Source of the DNA: Streptomyces griseoincarnatus
Lineage (GTDB): Bacteria; Actinomycetota; Actinomycetes; Streptomycetales; Streptomycetaceae
DNA length: 64,000 nt
Direction: 5' to 3'
Assembly: GCA_014649575.1 (NCBI GenBank)
Contig: BMTH01000003.1
Span: forward strand, 124,001-188,000
Below, in pieces: positions 27,561-35,113 of the stretch. The notes under the pieces were generated by a model. The model was not told where the DNA came from and did no database searches. It saw nothing but the letters and a program-made list of their open reading frames with translations. The position numbers and the translations under genes were made by a program. The number at the start of each line of letters is the position of its first letter. Positions within the stretch are counted from its first letter, which is position 1.

Positions 27561-28527
27561 GACCGACCGCCTCCTTCCGCTGTGCGTCGTCGTCGTTCGT
27601 GAAGACCTCGGCGATCTGGTGCCGCCGCTGTTCCATGCGCACCAGGCCGAGCCCGAGGTCGGCGATCACGTCGCGGACCAGGTCGTAGGTGTCCTCGCCC
27701 TGCGCGGTGAGCAGCAGGATGTGGCCGGCGCCCGGCAGTCCGCTGCCGTCCTGGACGGTCACCCCGCGCGCGTGGAGCGCCTCGCGCACCGCGCGGGTGC
27801 CGTCGGGGTGCTCGTCGGTGTCGGTGACCTCGATCGCGAGGGTCGTGGTGGTCTGCGTGAAGTCCCGGGTGGAGGAGGAGCGCAGCAGCTTGCCGCCGTC
27901 CACGACGACGACGTGGTCGCAGGTGCGTTCCAGCTCGCCCAGCAGGTGGGAGGTGACCAGGACCGAGATGCCGAAGTCGGTGTGGATGCGGCGGATGAGG
28001 CCGAGCATCTCGTCGCGGCCGACCGGGTCGAGGCCGTTGGTGGGCTCGTCCAGGAAGACCAGTTGCGGGTCGTGCACCAGGGCCTGCGCCAGCTTCACCC
28101 GCTGCTTCATGCCGGTGGAGTAGCCGCCGATGGGGCGGTAGCGCTCCTCGTACAGGCCGACGTGGCGCAGGGTGTCCGCGGTGCGCTCCCGGGCGGCGGT
28201 GGCCGGCAGGCCGGACATGCGCGCCATGTGGACGACGAACTCGGTGGCCGAGACGTCCGGGGGGAGGCAGTCGTGCTCGGGCATGTAGCCCACCCGTTCC
28301 CGGATGGCGGCGCCCTCGGTGGCGACGTCGAGTCCGAGCACTTCGGCGCGGCCCTCCGTGGCGGGAGACAGACCCAGCAGGATCTTGATCAACGTGGACT
28401 TGCCGGCCCCGTTGGCTCCGACGAGCCCGGTCACACCGGGCCCGACGTCCACGGAGAGCCGGTCAAGCGCGGTCACCCGGGGGAACCGCTTGCTCAGGCT
28501 TTCGGTCGCGATCACAGTCACATCCAT
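27550..28527 (-). CDS. ABC transporter ATP-binding protein
   Basis: 325 residues. Walker A GANGAGKST, signature YSTGMKQRVKLA, Walker B LVFLDEPTNGLDP, H-loop TSHLL. First gene of the four-gene ABC operon. ATG 28527 was chosen; no clear ribosome site precedes it or the alternative starts at 28548 and 28515, so a short or absent leader is possible. A DnaA-box-like TTATGCACA lies upstream at 28627. Confidence 0.9.
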   Translation of the reverse strand: MDVTVIATESLSKRFPRVTALDRLSVDVGPGVTGLVGANGAGKSTLIKILLGLSPATEGRAEVLGLDVATEGAAIRERVGYMPEHDCLPPDVSATEFVVHMARMSGLPATAARERTADTLRHVGLYEERYRPIGGYSTGMKQRVKLAQALVHDPQLVFLDEPTNGLDPVGRDEMLGLIRRIHTDFGISVLVTSHLLGELERTCDHVVVVDGGKLLRSSSTRDFTQTTTTLAIEVTDTDEHPDGTRAVREALHARGVTVQDGSGLPGAGHILLLTAQGEDTYDLVRDVIADLGLGLVRMEQRRHQIAEVFTNDDDAQRKEAVGHGG

Positions 28528-28686
28528 GAAGGTAGTGACCCGTACCACTGCGGTCGTCAGACCCCGGGGCCGTCTTGGGGTCCGTCTGGAGTCGTACGCG
28601 CCCGTAGGGGACGCCCTGCCTGAGAGTTATGCACAGCTCGGGGCGCACTGTTGACGGCTTGTCTCACAGCTGCGAGATTCGCCGCT

Positions 28687-30444
28687 GTGACGGGAATCGA
28701 GGGTGCGCGGCAGCGGTGGGTGCGGACGGGCGGGGTCGAGCTGTGCGTGGCCGAGTTGGGCGACCCGGAGCGGCCGGCGGTCGTCCTGGTGCACGGCTAC
28801 CCGGACAGCAAGGAGGTGTGGTCGCGGGTCGCGCCGCGCCTCGCCGAGCGGTTCCACGTGGTGGCCTACGACGTCCGGGGGCACGGCGGGTCCACGGCAC
28901 CGCGTCCGCTGCGCGGCGGATTCACGCTGGAGAAGCTGACGGACGACTTCCTGGCCGTGGTGGAGGCGGTCAGTCCGCACCGGCCGGTACATCTGGTGGG
29001 GCACGACTGGGGCTCGGTGCAGGGATGGGAGTTCGTCACGGCGCCGCGTGCGCGGGAGCGGATCCTGTCCTTCACCTCGGTCTCGGGCCCTTCGCTGGAC
29101 CACTTCGGGCACTGGATCAAGAGCCGGGTGTCCCGCCCGACCCCACGCCGGGCGGGGCATCTGCTGGGCCAGGGCGTCCGGTCCTGGTACGTGTACGCGC
29201 TGCACACGCCCGTGCTGCCCGAGCTGGCCTGGCGCGGGCCGCTCGGCCGGTACTGGCCGCGGCTGCTGGAGCGTATGGAACGGGCACCCGGCGACGGCTA
29301 CCCGACGGCGTCCCTGCCGTCGGACGCGGCGCACGGCGCCTGGCTCTACCGGGACAACGTGCGATCCAGGCTGGGCGACCCGCGTCCCGACGCCTACGCG
29401 CACGTACCCGTGCAGCTCGTCACGCCGCTGGGGGACAGGTTCCTCTCGCCTCGGCTCCACGACGGCCTGGAGCAATGGGCGCCCCGGCTGACCCGGCGCA
29501 CGCTGTCGTCGGGCCACTGGGTGCCGCGCAGCAGGCCCGACCAGCTGGCCACCTGGATCGCCGACTTCGTGACGTCCGTGGAGGACGGACGGCCCGAGGG
29601 GCGGGCCGGGGGCCGGTACGCCGACCGGTTCGGCGGGCGGCTGGTGCTGGTGACGGGCGCGGGGAGCGGCATCGGGCGGGCCACCGCGCTGGCGTTCGCC
29701 GAGGCGGGCGCGCGGGTGGTGGCGGTCGACCGGGACACCGGCGCGGCGCTCCGCACCGCCGGGGAGGCCCGGGCGCGGGGCGCGGCGGACGCCTGGGCGG
29801 AGACGGCCGACGTGGCCGACGAGCAGGCCGTGGAGAAGCTCGCCGAGCGGGTCACCGCCGCGCACGGGGTGGTGGACGTGCTGGTGAACAACGCGGGCGT
29901 CGGCCTGGGCGGCGCCTTCCTCGACACCACGACGGAGGACTGGAAGCGGGTCCTCGACGTCAACCTGTGGGGCGTGATCCACGGCTGTCTGTACTTCGGA
30001 CGGCGGATGGCGGAGCGCGGGCAGGGCGGCCACATCGTCAACGTGGCGTCCGCGGCGGCGTTCCAGCCGTCGCGGGCGCTGCCCGCCTACGGGGCGTCGA
30101 AGGCGGCGGTGCTGATGCTCAGCGAGTCCCTGCGGGCCGAGCTGGCGGAGCGGGGGATCGGTGTGACGGCGGTGTGCCCGGGATTCGTCAACACGGGCAT
30201 CACGTCCACCGCGCGCTTCGCGGGCACGGACGCGGCGGAGGAGCGGCGCAGGCGGCGGAAGGCGGCACGGCTGTACGGGCTGCGGAACTACCCGCCGGAG
30301 AAGGTCGCCGCCGCGGTACTGCGCGCGGTGGTGCGCGACCAGGCGGTCGTGCGGGTCACCCCGGAGGCGCGGGCCGCGTACGCGCTGGCGCGCTGGCTGC
30401 CGGGGGCGGCGCGGAGGGTCGCGCGGGTGAAGCCGCCGGTCTGA
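28687..30444 (+). CDS. Fusion of alpha/beta-hydrolase and short-chain dehydrogenase
   Basis: About 585 residues. The N-terminal half (15-300) is an epoxide-hydrolase-like alpha/beta hydrolase: HGYP (36-39), nucleophile D107 in GHDWGS, catalytic H277 (SGHW). The C-terminal half (315-575) is a classical SDR: TGAGSGIG (323-330), NNAG (401-404), S455, Y468-x3-K472. Both active sites look complete, so one chain could hydrolyse and oxidise/reduce a shared lipid-like substrate. Such fusions occur in actinobacteria; the substrate is not known. GTG 28687 is preferred over TTG 28651; neither has a strong ribosome site. Confidence 0.9.
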   Translation: MTGIEGARQRWVRTGGVELCVAELGDPERPAVVLVHGYPDSKEVWSRVAPRLAERFHVVAYDVRGHGGSTAPRPLRGGFTLEKLTDDFLAVVEAVSPHRPVHLVGHDWGSVQGWEFVTAPRARERILSFTSVSGPSLDHFGHWIKSRVSRPTPRRAGHLLGQGVRSWYVYALHTPVLPELAWRGPLGRYWPRLLERMERAPGDGYPTASLPSDAAHGAWLYRDNVRSRLGDPRPDAYAHVPVQLVTPLGDRFLSPRLHDGLEQWAPRLTRRTLSSGHWVPRSRPDQLATWIADFVTSVEDGRPEGRAGGRYADRFGGRLVLVTGAGSGIGRATALAFAEAGARVVAVDRDTGAALRTAGEARARGAADAWAETADVADEQAVEKLAERVTAAHGVVDVLVNNAGVGLGGAFLDTTTEDWKRVLDVNLWGVIHGCLYFGRRMAERGQGGHIVNVASAAAFQPSRALPAYGASKAAVLMLSESLRAELAERGIGVTAVCPGFVNTGITSTARFAGTDAAEERRRRRKAARLYGLRNYPPEKVAAAVLRAVVRDQAVVRVTPEARAAYALARWLPGAARRVARVKPPV

Positions 30445-30453
30445 GAGGGCCGG

Positions 30454-30507
30454 TTGTCCACAGAACCCCTCGTTCCGCTGTGGATAACCTCACTTATCTG
30501 TGGATCA
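30454..30507. promoter_or_regulatory. DnaA-box trio upstream of kptA
   Basis: TTGTCCACA (30454-30462, exact Streptomyces consensus), complement of TTATCCACA (30479-30487), and TGTGGATCA (30499-30507, one mismatch), all within 54 bp of AT-richer DNA in front of kptA. Confidence 0.72.
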
Positions 30508-30563
30508 AACCTTCGGATGTAAATCGATCGCGTGATGCGCGTCTCTCCCGGCAGTCTGAACAG

Positions 30564-31112
30564 ATGGACGAAAGACGCACCGTGCGGGTGTCGAAGTACC
30601 TCGCGAAGCATCTGCGCCACCAGCCCGAGCGGATCGGGCTGACCCCCGACGCGGCCGGCTGGGTGGAGATCGACGCGCTGATCGCCGCGGCGGCGGACCA
30701 CGGCTTCCCGATCACCCGGGACGAACTGGACCATGTCGTCGCCGCCAACGACAAGCGGCGTTTCGCCGTCGAGGGCTCCCGGATCCGCGCCAGCCAGGGC
30801 CACACCATCCCCGTGGACCTTCAGTTGCCTACCGCCGTGCCCCCGGCCTGGCTCTACCACGGCACCGTCGCCCGGAACCTGGACGCGATCCGCTGCGAGG
30901 GCCTGCGGCCCATGGACCGGCACGCCGTGCATCTCTCCGCCGACCGCGAGACCGCCACCCGCGTCGGCGCCCGCCGGGGACGGCCGGTGGTGCTGTCGGT
31001 CGACGCGGGCGCCATGCACCGCGACGGCCATGTCTTCCACGTCAGCGCCAACGGCGTCTGGCTGACCGAGGCCGTTCCCAGCCGGTATCTGAGCTTCGGC
31101 GAGAGCCGGTAG
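30564..31112 (+). CDS. kptA: RNA 2'-phosphotransferase (Tpt1/KptA family)
   Basis: 182 residues from ATG 30564. The winged-helix N-terminal half has SKYLAKHLRHQPERIGL and the C-terminal ADP-ribosyltransferase-like half has LYHGT, HLS and VGARRGRPVVL. KptA moves a 2'-phosphate from RNA to NAD, producing ADP-ribose 1'',2''-cyclic phosphate. In eukaryotes this finishes tRNA splicing; the bacterial role is unclear (RNA repair or ADP-ribosylation of RNA ends). The long frame upstream is a shadow. Confidence 0.93.
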   Translation: MDERRTVRVSKYLAKHLRHQPERIGLTPDAAGWVEIDALIAAAADHGFPITRDELDHVVAANDKRRFAVEGSRIRASQGHTIPVDLQLPTAVPPAWLYHGTVARNLDAIRCEGLRPMDRHAVHLSADRETATRVGARRGRPVVLSVDAGAMHRDGHVFHVSANGVWLTEAVPSRYLSFGESR

Positions 31113-31115
31113 GCC

Positions 31116-31574
31116 ATGATCGACGGCATGGAGCATCTGCCCACCACCGAGGCCGCCGTCACCGCCCTCCGTGCCCTCGCCGAGCGGTACGGACGCGAGA
31201 TCGAGGTCACCCACGACATCGGCGCCGACCAGACCTCGCGCCGCACCGCGGCCGGCGTCGGTGTGACCACCGACCCCGACGGCTCCCTGCCGCACGAGGC
31301 TCATGCCGAGTTCGGCGGCCTGCCCCGAGTGCGGGCGCGCCTGTTCCCGGAGGACGACGCGCTGATCGACGTCGAGGGCGTCGAATGCCCGGACATCCCC
31401 CGCGACGACGTACCCGCCTTTCTGCGCTCGCTGTTCGACGGGCTGGCGTATGTGAAGGCGCGGCGCTTCCCGCCGGGCTACTTCCTCGTCGTGCCGCTGC
31501 CGGGGGACCGGACGCACAAGGAGTTCATCCCGATGGTCGTGCTCACTCCCTGGCTGAGCGCCCGAGTACGGTGA
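31116..31574 (+). CDS. Conserved hypothetical protein
   Basis: 152 residues, 3 bp after kptA and so likely cotranscribed. Soluble, acidic, mixed alpha/beta with no signal peptide or recognisable motif. Conserved-looking stretches are FPEDDALIDVEG, CPDIPRDDVPAFLRSLFDG and FPPGYFLVVPLPGDR. A start at 31128 (MEHLP) is also possible. Family not recognised. Confidence 0.72.
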   Translation: MIDGMEHLPTTEAAVTALRALAERYGREIEVTHDIGADQTSRRTAAGVGVTTDPDGSLPHEAHAEFGGLPRVRARLFPEDDALIDVEGVECPDIPRDDVPAFLRSLFDGLAYVKARRFPPGYFLVVPLPGDRTHKEFIPMVVLTPWLSARVR

Positions 31575-31608
31575 CGGGCGAGCAGCGGGGGCCCGGGAGG
31601 CCTCACGT

Positions 31609-31622
31609 GTTTCACGTGAAAC
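31609..31622. other. parS site (perfect), intergenic
   Basis: GTTTCACGTGAAAC between the hypothetical gene and the LLM flavoprotein gene, 26 bp before the latter's start. Confidence 0.95.
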
Positions 31623-31647
31623 CGGACGCGCCGCTTAGGCTCGGGGC

Positions 31648-32550
31648 ATGAGCCTGCGTCTGAGCACCGTGATCCTCCCGTACCGCCGCTGGCACGAAGG
31701 CAGCCGTTCCGCCTGGGTGCGGGCCGAGGAGCTGGGCTTCCACGCGGGCTACACCTACGACCACCTGTCCTGGCGGAGTTTCCGCGACGGCCCCTGGTTC
31801 GGCGCCGTCCCGACCCTGGCCGCCGCCGCGGGCGTGACCGAGCGCATGCGGCTCGGCACTCTGGTCACCTCGCCGAACTTCCGGCACCCGGTCACCCTGG
31901 CCAAGGAGCTCATCTCCCTCGACGACATCTCGGGCGGCCGCGTCACCCTCGGCATCGGCGCGGGCGGCACCGGCTTCGACGCCACCGCCCTCGGCCAGGA
32001 GCCGTGGACCCCACGCGAGCGCGCCGACCGCTTCGCCGAGTTCGTGCCCCTGCTGGACCGGCTGCTCACCGAGGACGCCGTGTCGTACGAGGGCGACTTC
32101 TACCAGGCGCACGAGGCGCGCAACATCCCCGGCTGTGTCCAACGGCCCCGGCTGCCCTTCGCCGTGGCGGCGACCGGCCCACGGGGACTGCGGCTCGCGG
32201 CCCGGTACGGACAGGCGTGGGTGACCACCGGCGACCCGAAGCTGTACGAGGACGGCACACCCGAGCAGTCGGTTCAGGCCATTCGCGGTCAGGCCGAGAA
32301 GCTCGCCGGCGCCTGCGCCGAGATCGGCCGGGACGTGACCGAGCTGGACAAGATCCTGCTGACCGGGTTCACCCCCGACCGGGGCCGCCCGCTGGAGTCC
32401 CTGGACGCCTTCGTCGACTTCGCCGGCCGCCACGTCGAGCTGGGATTCAACGAGATCGTGGTGCACTGGCCCATCCCGGGCTCCGACTTCGCGGCTGACC
32501 AGAAGGTCTTCGAACGGATCGCGATGGAGGCCCCGGCGCAGCTGCGGTGA
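31648..32550 (+). CDS. LLM-class flavin-dependent oxidoreductase
   Basis: 300 residues, luciferase-like TIM barrel binding F420 or FMN. Typical features: [12 protein letters not shown] at the first strand, the [33 protein letters not shown] segment spanning about 67-99, and [11 protein letters not shown]420-dependent members are common in actinomycetes, but cofactor choice cannot be read here. Soluble; monocistronic after the parS site. Confidence 0.9.
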   Translation: MSLRLSTVILPYRRWHEGSRSAWVRAEELGFHAGYTYDHLSWRSFRDGPWFGAVPTLAAAAGVTERMRLGTLVTSPNFRHPVTLAKELISLDDISGGRVTLGIGAGGTGFDATALGQEPWTPRERADRFAEFVPLLDRLLTEDAVSYEGDFYQAHEARNIPGCVQRPRLPFAVAATGPRGLRLAARYGQAWVTTGDPKLYEDGTPEQSVQAIRGQAEKLAGACAEIGRDVTELDKILLTGFTPDRGRPLESLDAFVDFAGRHVELGFNEIVVHWPIPGSDFAADQKVFERIAMEAPAQLR

Positions 32551-32666
32551 ACGAGAATGGGTGCCGCCCCTCCGATGCGGGACGAGAAGCCGCTGGTGAC
32601 ATCGGTAATCACTCAGATGTGCGGAGTCCCGCACGACCGTGCGGGCATATGCGGGACAATGAGCGG

Positions 32667-33536
32667 GTGACCTCAGCGATCCGAGAGCCCGAGACCCCGG
32701 CCGCCACCACCCCACCGCGGCTCATCGCCACCGACCTCGACGGCACCCTGCTCCGCGACGACAAGTCGGTGTCCCCACGGACCGTCGCCGCCCTGGCCGC
32801 CGCCGAGGAGGCCGGCATCGAGGTCTTCTTCGTCACCGGCCGCCCGGCCCGCTGGATGGACGTGGTCAGCGACCATGTGCACGGCCACGGCCTCGCCATC
32901 TGCGGCAACGGCGCCGCCGTCGTCGACCTGCACGGCGGCCCGGGCGCGCACCGCTTCGTCAAGGTGCGCGAGCTGCCCCGGAACAACGCCCTGGAGGCGG
33001 TGGGCCTGCTGCGCGACGCCGCCCCGGGCACGGTGTACGCCGTGGAGCAGACCTACGGCTTCTACCAGGAGCCCGCGTACCCGAAGCTGCACATGGAGGT
33101 CCCGGACGACCTGGCGCCCGCCGAGGACCTGCTGGCCGACGGCTCCCCCACCACCGCCGAACCGGTGCTCAAGATCCTGGCGTTCCACCCCGAGATGGAG
33201 CCGGACGCGTTCCTCACCCTGGCCCGGCTCGCCGTCGGTGAGCGCGCCACCGTGACCCGCTCCAGCCCGAGCGCCCTGCTGGAGATCAGCGGACCCGACG
33301 TCTCCAAGGCGAGCACCCTCGCGCTGTGTTGCGCCGAGCGGGGCATCTCGCACGAGGAGGTCGTCGCCTTCGGCGACATGCCGAACGACGTCGAGATGCT
33401 GACCTGGGCGGGCCGCTCGTACGCGATGGGCAACGCCCACCCGGACGTGCTGGCCGCCGCCTCGGGTCACACGGTCGCGAACAACGACGACGGCGTGGCC
33501 GTGGTGATCGAGCAGCTGCTGAACGGGCGGATCTGA
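32667..33536 (+). CDS. HAD-superfamily Cof-type phosphatase
   Basis: 289 residues from GTG 32667; ATG 32649 would add six residues. Motifs: [13 protein letters not shown] (nucleophile aspartate), VTGRPARW, lysine in [22 protein letters not shown]. Cof/IIB cap. Related to the protein at 23713 but with a longer cap containing a QTYGFYQEP segment. Acts on an unknown phosphorylated metabolite in the cytoplasm. Confidence 0.9.
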   Translation: MTSAIREPETPAATTPPRLIATDLDGTLLRDDKSVSPRTVAALAAAEEAGIEVFFVTGRPARWMDVVSDHVHGHGLAICGNGAAVVDLHGGPGAHRFVKVRELPRNNALEAVGLLRDAAPGTVYAVEQTYGFYQEPAYPKLHMEVPDDLAPAEDLLADGSPTTAEPVLKILAFHPEMEPDAFLTLARLAVGERATVTRSSPSALLEISGPDVSKASTLALCCAERGISHEEVVAFGDMPNDVEMLTWAGRSYAMGNAHPDVLAAASGHTVANNDDGVAVVIEQLLNGRI

Positions 33537-33580
33537 GTCCTGCGGTTCACGGGACGGGTCGGGCCGGCCGGGGCCGCCGC

Positions 33581-34636
33581 TCAGAGGGTCACCCCGCGTG
33601 CGGTGAGCCACGACACCGGGTCCACCGACGACCCCATCTCCGGGGTCACGCGTACCTCGAAGTGCAGGTGCGGACCGGTGGAGTTGCCGCTGGTGCCGGA
33701 CTGCCCGATCCACTGCCCAGGAGTCACCCGCTCCCCCTGGTCGACGGCGACGGCGGCCAGGTGCGCGTACTGGGTGTAGTAGCCGCCCGGGTGCTCGACC
33801 ACGATCTCGATGCCGAACGCGCCGCCGCAGGACACCTTCACCACGGTGCCGCTGCCCACGGACCGCACCGGCGTCCCGATCGGCACCGCGAAGTCCTGTC
33901 CGGTGTGCCGGTTCGCCCAGCGCGCGCCGCCGCTGCCGTAGGAGGCGGACAGCTCGTACGCCTCCACGGGCGCCACCCACGGGGTGGTGAACTGCGCCGG
34001 CGGCTGGTCGAGACGTACGGCACCACGGCAGGCGCCAGCCGCCACCGAGGCGTCCGCCTCGCCCTGGAGCTGCCGGCGCGCCGTCTCGAGCTTGTCCTCG
34101 ATGTCCCGCTGCAGCGCGGCGAGTTCCTCGTTCCGCTCCTCCAGCTTCTTCCAGGCCGCCGCCGCCTTCGCCTCGTCCCGGGCGAGCCGCGCCTCGGCCC
34201 GTTGACTGCGGCCGAGCGCCTGGTCCAGCGCGACCTCGGCGTGGTGCACCACACGCTGACCACGCATCAGCTGCTCGGGGTCGTCGGCGAGAAGCATGTG
34301 CGCGGTGAGCGGAAGCCCGCCGCCGTCCCGGTACTGGGAGCTGGCGATCCGGCCCAGGTCCTCACGGAGCACGGCGGCCTCCTGCCGCTCGTGGTCGAGC
34401 CGCTCCTCCAGCTGCTGCGCCAGCTCGCGCTGCTTCTCCGCCTCCTCGCGCCCGGCCTCGTACCGCTCGGTGGCCTTCGCCGCCTCCTCGTACAGCCGCG
34501 CCACCTCGGCGCTGACGGAGGGCGAGCCGTGGCCGGGGGCGTGGGATCCGTCGCCCTCGGCGGGCCGGGCGGCGAGCACGGCGAGCGCGCAGAACAGCAC
34601 GGCGACGAGCAGCGGACGACGGCGGGTGAGACGCAT
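33581..34636 (-). CDS. Secreted M23 peptidase with coiled-coil (peptidoglycan hydrolase or regulator)
   Basis: 351 residues. Sec signal (about 1-27), a long charged coiled coil (about 41-205), then an M23 LytM domain with the zinc ligands in RHTGQD and HLHFEV. The EnvC/RipA-like layout of coiled coil plus M23 is typical of enzymes, or activators of enzymes, that cleave cell-wall peptide bonds at division. The motif residues are present, so it may be catalytically active. Convergent with the HAD gene across 44 bp. Confidence 0.92.
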   Translation of the reverse strand: MRLTRRRPLLVAVLFCALAVLAARPAEGDGSHAPGHGSPSVSAEVARLYEEAAKATERYEAGREEAEKQRELAQQLEERLDHERQEAAVLREDLGRIASSQYRDGGGLPLTAHMLLADDPEQLMRGQRVVHHAEVALDQALGRSQRAEARLARDEAKAAAAWKKLEERNEELAALQRDIEDKLETARRQLQGEADASVAAGACRGAVRLDQPPAQFTTPWVAPVEAYELSASYGSGGARWANRHTGQDFAVPIGTPVRSVGSGTVVKVSCGGAFGIEIVVEHPGGYYTQYAHLAAVAVDQGERVTPGQWIGQSGTSGNSTGPHLHFEVRVTPEMGSSVDPVSWLTARGVTL

Positions 34637-34870
34637 GCCTGCGATCCTGTCCCCGCTCCGGGCCGGGCGGCGCGTTCACGTCGTACACATGGGGGAGGAC
34701 ACGCCCCCGGACGGATGCTTCGGCGGCCGCCGGAAGCCCGGCGACGCTGACGAGGCGTCAACGTCCGTTCGCTGCCGCGTCCCTCCGGAATCGAACTGGC
34801 GGTCAGGCGCTCCCCGGATCGGGTGCCCGATGCTCATGTGGCTGCCGTGGCCCGCGTGACTCGATGATCC
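34637..34870. other. Intergenic stretch, nothing recognised
   Basis: Divergent spacer between the M23 gene and the micro-gene leader. A T-loop-like sequence on the minus strand near 34790 does not fold into a tRNA. Confidence 0.4.
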
Positions 34871-34877
34871 TTGTAGG

Positions 34878-34962
34878 GCGCAAGCAACGGGCTGCAGACC
34901 GGTGTCTTGCGCATGTCCCCCACGCGTTCCGGCGCGTGGAGCGTGCGTAGTCCCACGTACGC
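34878..34962 (+). promoter_or_regulatory. Structured leader, three successive hairpins
   Basis: Stems 34878-34884/34906-34912 (GCGCAAG), 34920-34926/34933-34939 (CCACGCG) and 34941-34947/34956-34962 (GCGTGCG, one G-U pair) lie in a row directly before the ribosome site of the 19-codon gene. They could form a regulatory 5' leader; no known riboswitch is recognised. Confidence 0.45.
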
Positions 34963-34988
34963 GATGCACCTTCACAGGAGGATCTGCC

Positions 34989-35048
34989 ATGAACGTTCTG
35001 ACCGAGCTGCTCGCCGGTGTCGTCCACCTCGTGGGCTGGCTCGTCTGA
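34989..35048 (+). CDS. 19-residue hydrophobic micropeptide
   Basis: MNVLTELLAGVVHLVGWLV. AGGAGG (34976-34981) sits 7 nt before the ATG, the best ribosome site in this region, and a 15-bp terminator begins 8 bp after the stop. The peptide is almost wholly hydrophobic with one E and one H and could insert in or lie on the membrane. It stands alone: the next gene, cydDC, is on the opposite strand, so it is not a leader peptide for a downstream gene. Function unknown; small-toxin or membrane-regulator roles are possible. Confidence 0.65.
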   Translation: MNVLTELLAGVVHLVGWLV

Positions 35049-35055
35049 CGTGCCG

Positions 35056-35094
35056 GAGGGGGCCGTCCCGACGCTGTGCCGGGGCGGCCCCCTC
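35056..35094. terminator. Hairpin terminator after micro-gene and cydDC
   Basis: 15-bp stem (35056-35070 against 35080-35094, one G-T position) with a 9-nt loop, between the micro-gene and the convergent cydDC end. Confidence 0.82.
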
Positions 35095-35113
35095 GTGTGT
35101 GCGCGGGGGTCGG

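Noticed and set aside
28848..28862. parS-like GTTCCACGTGG
   Set aside because: Only the central CACGTG and a few flanking bases match; more than two mismatches to parS.
34760..34860. tRNA gene on the minus strand (T-loop-like GTTCGATTCC)
   Set aside because: T-stem does not pair and no acceptor or anticodon arm can be formed.
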